A DNA stretch of 5,384 bases from Eubacteriaceae bacterium (GTDB lineage: Bacteria; Bacillota_A; Clostridia; Eubacteriales; Anaerofustaceae), in NCBI GenBank assembly GCA_031280495.1, contig JAITGT010000062.1, positions 1 through 5,384 of the forward strand, written 5' to 3'. A program made the translations under genes and the position numbers. How positions within the stretch are numbered: position 1 is the stretch's first letter; the number at the start of each line of letters is the position of its first letter. The notes under the pieces are model-generated. The model did not search any database, was not told the origin of the DNA, and saw nothing but the letters and a program-made list of their open reading frames with translations. Shown here in pieces: positions 1-5,384 of this stretch.

Positions 1-52
1 ACAAATGTTTGAAATCCGGAGTTCTGATGGTATCATTGCAATAGTGGCTCAT
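1..52 (-). CDS. Possible 5' end of a gene leaving the window, perhaps an IS30-like transposase
   Basis: Reading leftward, an ATG at 52-50 opens a frame that stays open to the window edge (17 codons, MSHYCNDTIRTPDFKHL). A GAGGGCGGA stretch just upstream could serve as ribosome site. A short polar N-terminus ending in a 'KHL' motif resembles the start of IS30-family transposases, where a 'KHLT/S-x-E-E-R' helix follows. This is a resemblance from memory over very few residues. The AT-rich DNA upstream, with an extended -10 promoter, would fit an insertion-sequence end. It could equally be a chance frame; the rest lies outside the window. Confidence 0.35.
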   Translation of the reverse strand, partial: MSHYCNDTIRTPDFKHL

Positions 53-151
53 TTCCGCCCTCGCGCTTCAGGTTATTTGTAGTAATCACATGATAGCACA
101 GGGGGTCCCGAATGGGCCATTTCATTGTTGCAATTCAATTTTCAACTGACC

Positions 152-160
152 ATTATATCA
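152..160 (-). promoter_or_regulatory. Extended -10 promoter element pointing left
   Basis: On the minus strand this reads TGATATAAT, that is TGn followed by a perfect TATAAT. No good -35 hexamer lies 16-18 bases upstream, so recognition would rely on the extended -10. It would drive the possible gene that begins at 52, about 95 bases further on. The surroundings are very AT-rich, so a chance match is quite possible. Confidence 0.3.
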
Positions 161-193
161 TCAATTTATCATCAGAAGCCTTTTTTGAAGCCG

Positions 194-228
194 AAAAAAC
201 GTTGATTTATCAAGCATTTCAGCGTTTT
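194..228 (-). terminator. Weak candidate terminator after guaA
   Basis: Just past the guaA stop, the minus strand reads AAAACG, nine unpaired bases, TTGAT-aa-ATCAA, then CGTTTTTT. The outer AAAACG can pair with CGTTTT and the inner TTGAT with ATCAA, and a run of six T follows. The stem is AT-rich and interrupted, so it is a weak intrinsic terminator at best. Its position 6-40 bases after the gene end is what a terminator would need. Confidence 0.25.
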
Positions 229-234
229 GCCTAC

Positions 235-276
235 CTATTCCCACTCGATAGTGGATGGAGGCTTTGAAGTTATGTC
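235..276 (-). other. guaA: Detached C-terminal tail of guaA, behind an in-frame TAG
   Basis: Directly after the TAG at 277-279, the same frame continues for 14 codons as DITSKPPSTIEWE plus final stop TAG at 235-237 (13 residues). This is the conserved end of bacterial GMP synthases; the E. coli enzyme ends RVVYDISGKPPATIEWE. The TAG therefore sits exactly where the conserved Tyr codon (TAT/TAC) belongs. The tail has no substitution that would disturb the family pattern, so it either was cut off very recently or is still translated. A short perfect inverted repeat (CCACT-4-AGTGG, 241-254) lies inside it. Confidence 0.9.
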
Positions 277-1764
277 CTAAACGACTCGGTTTACGCCTGA
301 AACCTCATTCACAATGCGGTTGGACACTTTAGCAAGAAGCCTATGGTCGATTCGCGCCCAGTCTGCCGTCATCGCATCGGTGCTTGTTACAGCCCTTAAC
401 GCTATAGTGTAGTCGTATGTCCTCTCGTCGCCCATTACGCCGACTGTGCGAATTTCGGGCAGAACAGCAAAATACTGCCAGATCCATTGATTGCAGTTTG
501 CATTCTCCAGCTCTTTACAGAAGATATAGTCAGCTTCCCTGAGAATGGACAGCTTCTCTTGCGTAATCTCCCCAATCACTCGAATGGCAAGCCCTGGCCC
601 TGGAAAAGGCTGCCGGCGCACGATTTCCTCGGGCAGTCCGAGAAGTCTTCCGACTTCTCGGACTTCGTCTTTAAATAGGCTGCGGAGCGGCTCTATGAGT
701 TTTAGCCCTATGTTGTCCGGCAGGCCGCCCACATTGTGGTGGCTCTTAATTGTCGCTGCATTCTTTGTTCCCGACTCAATAACGTCTGGGTAAATTGTGC
801 CCTGCAAAAGATATTTTGCCCCTTCAATGCAGTCCGCCTCTCCTTCAAAGACGCGTATGAACTCTTCGCCGATAATTTTGCGTTTTTTTTCCGGTTCGCT
901 TACGCCTGCCAACTTTCCAAGAAACCTGTCCGAAGCGTCAACTTTTCGAAAGTCGAGATCGAAATGGCCACGAAAGGCATTTTCCACTTCTTTCGCTTCT
1001 CCTTTGCGCAAAAGCCCGTGATCCACAAAAATACAGGTTAAGCGATCCCCGATCGCCTTCGAGACAAGCGCGGCGGCGACCGATGAGTCTATGCCGCCGG
1101 ATAGAGCGCAAACCACTTTGCTGTCGCCGACTGATTCGCTTACTTCCCTCACCTTTTCTTCAATAAAGGATTCCATTGCCCAATTCCCCTCAAGGCCAGC
1201 TATATCGTGAAGAAAGTTGGATAGAACCTTTTTTCCGCGCTCTGTATGCGTGACTTCTGGGTGGAACTGCACAGAAAAAAGCTTGCGCTCCGCGTCTTCC
1301 ATCGCGGCAATGGGGCAGTTTTGCGTTGAAGCGGTCGAAGAAAAGCCGCTCGGGGGCTTTCGAACCATAACGCCGTGGCTCATCCACGAGCCCCATTCGC
1401 CTTCCGCGCCTCTAAACAGCTGTCCTCCAAACGCTTTAAGGGGCACGTTTCCATACTCTTTCAAAGGAGCCCTGCCAACATCTCCTCCGAGCTCAAGCGC
1501 CATGAGCTGCATGCCATAACAGATGCCTAGAATGGGGATCCCCAGCTCGTAGATTGCGCGATCGCACCTTGGGGCGCCATTTTCGTAAACGGAAGCAGGC
1601 CCTCCCGAAAAGATAATGGCGCCAGGGCGCATAGCCATTATCTCTTCAAGAGGTGTGTCGTAGGCTAGCACCTCGCAGTAAACGCCTTCTTCGCGCACGC
1701 GCCGGGCAATAAGCTGGTTGTACTGTCCCCCAAAGTCCAGGACTACCGCTGTGGAGCGCTCCAC
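277..1764 (-). CDS. guaA: GMP synthase (glutamine-hydrolysing), interrupted by a premature TAG near the C-terminus
   Basis: Amidates XMP to GMP with ATP and glutamine, the last step of guanine nucleotide synthesis. The GTG at 1764 is chosen because [17 protein letters not shown] matches the family N-terminus and a GAGGG lies 9 bases upstream; the frame is open further upstream only inside guaB. Residues 5-190 are a class I glutamine amidotransferase domain, with nucleophile C82 in GICYG and H168/E170 in QFHPE. Residues about 195-390 are the ATP-pyrophosphatase domain with P-loop SGGIDSS (222-228). The C-terminal dimerisation/XMP domain follows, with FPGPGL at 387-392. The frame stops at 495 residues at a TAG (277-279) replacing a conserved Tyr; read through, it would be 509 residues, close to the usual 510-525. 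The tail contributes to the XMP site in solved family structures (from memory), so the short form may be inactive. Mutation, assembly error or suppression are all possible. Confidence 0.95.
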   Translation of the reverse strand: MERSTAVVLDFGGQYNQLIARRVREEGVYCEVLAYDTPLEEIMAMRPGAIIFSGGPASVYENGAPRCDRAIYELGIPILGICYGMQLMALELGGDVGRAPLKEYGNVPLKAFGGQLFRGAEGEWGSWMSHGVMVRKPPSGFSSTASTQNCPIAAMEDAERKLFSVQFHPEVTHTERGKKVLSNFLHDIAGLEGNWAMESFIEEKVREVSESVGDSKVVCALSGGIDSSVAAALVSKAIGDRLTCIFVDHGLLRKGEAKEVENAFRGHFDLDFRKVDASDRFLGKLAGVSEPEKKRKIIGEEFIRVFEGEADCIEGAKYLLQGTIYPDVIESGTKNAATIKSHHNVGGLPDNIGLKLIEPLRSLFKDEVREVGRLLGLPEEIVRRQPFPGPGLAIRVIGEITQEKLSILREADYIFCKELENANCNQWIWQYFAVLPEIRTVGVMGDERTYDYTIALRAVTSTDAMTADWARIDHRLLAKVSNRIVNEVSGVNRVV

Positions 1765-1765
1765 C

Positions 1766-3235
<1,470 letters not shown>

Positions 3236-3253
3236 TCATGAAAATTTCTTCCT

Positions 3254-3281
3254 ATTGTAGCAGAAAACAATGGGAAGGCAA
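3254..3281 (-). promoter_or_regulatory. Promoter of the guaB-guaA operon
   Basis: On the minus strand the elements are TTGCCT (-35, 3276-3281), a 16-base spacer and TACAAT (-10, 3254-3259), with TG one base before the -10, giving an extended -10. Transcription would begin near 3247, leaving a leader of about 27 bases that contains the ribosome site. I see no clear PurR-type box or riboswitch in this leader. Confidence 0.65.
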
Positions 3282-3307
3282 ATACTTTGGCTTTGCCCCG
3301 CCAAAGA

Positions 3308-3340
3308 GCGCGCTTTCAATCCGCGCGTATAAAAAAGCGC
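3308..3340. repeat. Imperfect inverted repeat GCGCTTT / AAAGCGC
   Basis: GCGCTTT (3310-3316) pairs with AAAGCGC (3334-3340) across 17 bases. The longer word GCGCGCTTT (3308-3316) recurs exactly at 3522-3530 on the other side of the intergenic region. No T-run follows on either strand, so it is not an obvious intrinsic terminator. Confidence 0.4.
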
Positions 3341-3521
3341 ATTACGCCCCATTTCCTGAACATTTGTCACAATGCGATGAACATTCCGCGAAATATTGAT
3401 TTATTTGCGCAATCACTATACCATAACAGTAAAGTTATTATCCTTCTGCGAGACGGCCCACGGCAGCGGCGAGGAATGAAAGATATCTATATAGTGAATC
3501 ATGCGTCTATTGAGGGAATTT

Positions 3522-3554
3522 GCGCGCTTTGCCGCCGCGGCGCCGCGCTTTGGC
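3522..3554. repeat. GC-rich palindromic block with repeated GCGCTTTG
   Basis: GCGCTTTG occurs at 3524-3531 and 3545-3552. The sequence between includes the perfect palindromes CGCCGCGGCG and GCGGCGCCGC, overlapping. The block ends in CTTTGGC (3548-3554), the inverse of GCCAAAG at 3300-3306. It would fold strongly in RNA and sits 70-100 bases upstream of the patatin-like gene. Confidence 0.45.
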
Positions 3555-3577
3555 TGAAAAATCGCTTGCCATAACTG

Positions 3578-3606
3578 TTGCTTGCACCGCAAGTTTTGCA
3601 TATATC
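3578..3606 (+). promoter_or_regulatory. Possible promoter of the patatin-like gene
   Basis: TTGCTT (3578-3583), a 17-base spacer and TATATC (3601-3606) make a moderate sigma-A match. Transcription would start about 3613, right at the ribosome site and about 11 bases before the ATG, an unusually short leader. No better promoter was found in the upstream 200 bases, so the true one may be a weaker sequence. Confidence 0.35.
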
Positions 3607-3613
3607 ATCTTAG

Positions 3614-3619
3614 AGGAGG
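3614..3619 (+). promoter_or_regulatory. Ribosome binding site of the patatin-like gene
   Basis: A perfect AGGAGG lies four bases before the ATG at 3624. It rules out the TTG 42 bases upstream in the same frame as the start. Confidence 0.85.
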
Positions 3620-3623
3620 GGAA

Positions 3624-4913
3624 ATGGCGGAATATGGCCTGGTTTTGAGCTCTGACGGCGCAAAGAGCTCCTTTGAAATTGGGGCGTGGAAGGCCCTGCG
3701 CGAATTGAACATCCAAATTTCCGCTGTTTCCGGTTCCTTTGTCGGGGCGCTCAACGCCGCCCTCATAGCGCAGGGGGATTTTGAGAAAGCCGTCCGGTTT
3801 TGGAGAAATGTTTCCGCAAAAAATCTGTTTTACGTTAATACAACAATTGCGCAAAAATACACAGACGAATGGTCCCTTACAGAGACTCGGCAGTTTCGCC
3901 GCCAATTTGTCAACTATGTGCAGGGCAAGACTGAAGAGCTTGCCCCTCTCAAAAGCCTTATCGAAGAATTCATTGACGAGCGGGACGTACGGCGCTCGAA
4001 AACAAAAATGGGCTTTGTTTCTATTTCTGTAATGAATATGGAAGCAGAGATGATAACCCTCAACAAAATTCCCCGGGGAAAACTCACGAGCTTTCTTCTC
4101 GCCGCGGCTTGCTTCCCCCAAATTGCCCAGGTAAACAGGGCGCAGGATCCGCAGTTTTCTGCGGAATACTCGCCCTATTGGATTATTCAGTACGCAGGGG
4201 TGGACAAAATTCTGTCCACCGACGACGTCCTTGTCATACCGCCAAGCCTTAAGCCTGAAGTCGAGCTCATTCGCGCCAGCGAGGCAATGGAATTTACCCT
4301 CAACGAACCTGTCGAAAAAATGCGAAATAACATAAAGATCGGCTACTTGGACACTTTGCGCATGTTTGAAAAGAGCATTGGCTCCCACTTCTTCATCAAG
4401 CAAGGCGCCAGCGTAGAATTTGACAGCTTTCGAGAAAAGCTGGGCGCGCCACTCCCCGCTCACCTCAATGAGCTTTTGCGGCTGCTCCTTGGAATCAATG
4501 CAGTAGACAAGCAGTCTGTTGAGGCCAGGCTTTCCGCATTGCTGGCGGAAGCTGGATACAAAGGGGCAGACTGCTACATACCCCTTTTGGAAAACATTGC
4601 CCGGTTTATTGGAGTAAAAAACGACGAAAAGTTCGTGCCAGACAAACTTTTAAGCGCAACAGTGAGCGAGTGCAGAAAAAAAATGGGCATAGCAAAAAAT
4701 TCCTTGCTGAGCGCAAGCGAGCTTAAGGACACCCTTTCCAATATCGCTGAGCCAGGAAAAAGCACTCCAGATTCCATGCTGTTTATGAAGTACTTTCTCT
4801 TGCTCATCTCTGCAAAGCCAAGCAAGTACGACAAATTTCAGTCCTTTCTAAGCTACCTGCACCCCAAAACGACCGCCGCTCTCGCGACGCTTCTGTACCT
4901 TACATACGCGTAG
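3624..4913 (+). CDS. Patatin-like protein with altered catalytic motifs (probable pseudoenzyme)
   Basis: The product is 429 residues. The N-terminal part (about 1-245) follows the patatin phospholipase fold: YGLVL strand, EIGAWKALRELNI helix, VGALNAALIAQGDFEKA after the nucleophile elbow, LLAAACFPQ, AGVDKIL, and the NIKIGYLDTLRMF tail typical of a clostridial patatin-like subfamily. Catalytic motifs are changed. The oxyanion loop GGGxKG is SDGAKS (10-15). The elbow GxSxG is GSFVG (37-41), so F39 replaces the nucleophile Ser. DGG/DGA is not recognisable, with only D175 (DPQ) as a possible remnant. Lipid hydrolysis by the Ser-Asp dyad is therefore unlikely; a binding or regulatory role is inference. 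Residues 250-429 are mostly helical with hydrophobic stretches (386-396, 417-428) and no assigned domain. There is no signal peptide. The frame is intact, with a strong ribosome site and a TAG stop. It appears to be a single-gene unit. Confidence 0.85.
   Translation: MAEYGLVLSSDGAKSSFEIGAWKALRELNIQISAVSGSFVGALNAALIAQGDFEKAVRFWRNVSAKNLFYVNTTIAQKYTDEWSLTETRQFRRQFVNYVQGKTEELAPLKSLIEEFIDERDVRRSKTKMGFVSISVMNMEAEMITLNKIPRGKLTSFLLAAACFPQIAQVNRAQDPQFSAEYSPYWIIQYAGVDKILSTDDVLVIPPSLKPEVELIRASEAMEFTLNEPVEKMRNNIKIGYLDTLRMFEKSIGSHFFIKQGASVEFDSFREKLGAPLPAHLNELLRLLLGINAVDKQSVEARLSALLAEAGYKGADCYIPLLENIARFIGVKNDEKFVPDKLLSATVSECRKKMGIAKNSLLSASELKDTLSNIAEPGKSTPDSMLFMKYFLLLISAKPSKYDKFQSFLSYLHPKTTAALATLLYLTYA
3647..3670 (+). 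repeat. Inverted repeat over the oxyanion-loop codons of the patatin-like gene
   Basis: GAGCTCT (3647-3653) and AGAGCTC (3664-3670) form a perfect 7-bp stem with a 10-base loop. The arms cover codons 9-10 and 14-16, which include the substituted oxyanion-loop residues. Confidence 0.5.
4148..4165 (+). repeat. Inverted repeat in the region expected to hold the DGG motif
   Basis: TCCGCAG (4148-4154), TTTT, CTGCGGA (4159-4165): a perfect 7-bp stem with a tetraloop inside the coding sequence, encoding about residues 175-181. Confidence 0.55.
4199..4220 (+). repeat. Inverted repeat, 8-bp stem, inside the patatin-like gene
   Basis: GGTGGACA (4199-4206), AAATTC, TGTCCACC (4213-4220): a perfect 8-bp stem with a 6-base loop, 33 bases after the preceding hairpin. 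No T-run follows, so it is not an intrinsic terminator. Confidence 0.55.
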
Positions 4914-4944
4914 GCAAAATTCCTGCTAAGTTACTAGGGTTTTA

Positions 4945-4973
4945 TTGACATCCCTTCGCTCATATTCTATAAT
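4945..4973 (+). promoter_or_regulatory. Perfect consensus promoter of the Rrf2-family gene
   Basis: TTGACA (4945-4950), exactly 17 bases, TATAAT (4968-4973): identical to the housekeeping sigma consensus. Transcription would begin near 4980, giving a leader of about 52 bases before the ATG at 5032. So strong a promoter implies repression, which fits the operator-like sequence overlapping the -10 and an Rrf2 repressor that often controls its own operon. Confidence 0.85.
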
Positions 4974-4986
4974 GAGAATCAATAGT
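4964..4986 (+). promoter_or_regulatory. Fur-box-like operator overlapping the -10
   Basis: Bases 4968-4986 match the 19-base Fur consensus GATAATGATAATCATTATC at 15 positions, counted by eye. The core ATAATGA-AATCA is intact. An overlapping dyad ATTCT-6-AGAAT (4964-4979) is centred on the -10. A bound repressor here would block polymerase. Fur or a Fur relative (PerR) is one reading; an Rrf2 self-operator is another. The match is partly inflated because TATAAT itself resembles part of the box. Confidence 0.45.
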
Positions 4987-5031
4987 AAACAAGTAGGAAA
5001 TAGCAGCACACAAATTTGAAAGGCGGCCTGA

Positions 5032-5384
5032 ATGAAGCTTTCCACTAAAGGAAGATATGGTCTTCGAGCCCTCGTTGACATAGCAGTCCACTCGCAGACA
5101 GAGCCTGTGTCCATCAGTTCCATCTGCACCCGCCAGTCGATGAGCGTAGGGTACCTGGAGCAGCTCATTTCCAAACTTAAGCGCGATGGGTTTCTCGACA
5201 GCGTGCGCGGAGTGCGCGGCGGGTATGTCCTTGCAAAGCCAGCCAATCAAATTAGCGTTGGGGATGCGCTGCGCAGTCTGGAAGGCGACCTCAGCCCCGT
5301 GGACTGCCCAGCGGCAAAAGACGAAGGCGACGGATGCAAGGCATCTGAAAGCTGTGTCACGAAATACGTTTGGAAAAAAATAAA
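5032..5384 (+). CDS. Rrf2/IscR-family Fe-S-type transcriptional regulator, 3' end cut by the window
   Basis: The gene starts at ATG 5032 with AAAGGCGG upstream and stays open to the right edge (117 complete codons; the family is about 140-165). The N-terminus MKLSTKGRYGLRALVDIA is the Rrf2 signature. A winged helix-turn-helix follows, with recognition helix around 32-50 (SVGYLEQLISKLKRDGFL) and wing SVRGVRGGYVLAKP (57-70). Cysteines C92, C102 and C108 (DC...GC...SCVTKYVWKKI) match the three cluster-ligating cysteines of IscR, so it probably binds a [2Fe-2S] cluster. The first gap is longer than the C-x5-C of E. coli IscR. In IscR-like systems such proteins sense Fe-S demand and repress isc/suf genes. 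A cysteine desulfurase gene often follows, here outside the window. The Fur-like box at its promoter agrees with iron-linked control. IscR and the CymR branch cannot be fully separated, but the cysteines favour IscR. Confidence 0.92.
   Translation, partial: MKLSTKGRYGLRALVDIAVHSQTEPVSISSICTRQSMSVGYLEQLISKLKRDGFLDSVRGVRGGYVLAKPANQISVGDALRSLEGDLSPVDCPAAKDEGDGCKASESCVTKYVWKKI

Larger units (their letters stand above)
3282..3577. other. Intergenic region between divergent guaB and patatin-like gene
   Basis: About 300 bases with no convincing gene. It contains a CTTTGG-10-CCAAAG hairpin (3285-3306), an inverted GCGCTTT/AAAGCGC pair (3310-3340), an ATAAC-6-GTTAT dyad (3423-3438) and a GC-rich palindromic block (3522-3554). 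The middle is AT-rich. Short frames exist on both strands but lack ribosome sites and have arbitrary composition. I see no RNA gene. Confidence 0.6.

Noticed and set aside
235..279. Genome-wide TAG-as-sense genetic code
   Set aside because: The restored guaA frame itself ends in TAG at the right length, and the patatin-like gene also ends in TAG. General reassignment is therefore unlikely, though local suppression is not excluded.
3287..3574. 95-codon plus-strand frame in the intergenic region
   Set aside because: TTG start without ribosome site, arbitrary composition, and it spans palindromic non-coding DNA.
3416..3601. 61-codon minus-strand frame in the intergenic region
   Set aside because: No ribosome site or promoter and no recognisable sequence pattern.
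3507..4463. Minus-strand open frame of 318 codons
   Set aside because: It is antisense to the patatin-like gene, which has a clear fold and ribosome site. The minus frame has no recognisable motif.
4926..5250. Minus-strand frames of about 100 codons at the right end
   Set aside because: They are antisense to the Rrf2-family gene and its consensus promoter, which are far better supported.

Overview
The window looks like bacterial chromosome, most likely from a Firmicutes/Clostridia-type lineage. The grounds are the guaB-guaA order, the strong AGGAGG-type ribosome sites, sigma-A/sigma-70-type promoters, a patatin-like gene of the long form that I associate with gut Clostridia, and an Rrf2/IscR-type regulator. 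No rRNA, tRNA or CRISPR array is visible. The taxonomic guess is inference from protein flavour only.

Layout. Bases 1-52 (minus) hold the possible first 17 codons of a gene running off the left edge, perhaps an IS30-like transposase. AT-rich DNA up to about 234 separates it from the purine operon. Bases 235-3220 (minus) are a two-gene guanine-nucleotide operon: guaB (IMP dehydrogenase, TTG start, GAGGAGG ribosome site, extended -10 promoter at 3254-3281), then guaA (GMP synthase, GTG start, one base after the guaB stop). Together they convert IMP to XMP to GMP. guaA carries an in-frame TAG at 277-279 where the family has a conserved Tyr. The missing conserved C-terminal tail is encoded intact just beyond it, up to a second stop at 235-237.

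Bases 3221-3623 are a divergent intergenic region with the guaB promoter, GC-rich palindromic DNA and repeated GCGCGCTTT words. Bases 3624-4913 (plus) encode a patatin-fold protein that appears to have lost its catalytic machinery: the oxyanion-loop glycines are changed, the nucleophile Ser is Phe, and no DGG motif is recognisable. The reading frame is nevertheless long, clean and preceded by a good ribosome site.

From 4945 there is a perfect-consensus promoter (TTGACA-17-TATAAT). A Fur-box-like sequence overlaps its -10. It drives an Rrf2/IscR-family regulator (5032 onward, plus, cut by the right edge) that keeps the three cysteines expected to bind an Fe-S cluster. The regulator probably heads an Fe-S cluster assembly operon beyond the window.

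The two points that most deserve a second look are the amber codon in the essential-type gene guaA and the apparently dead but well-maintained patatin homologue.
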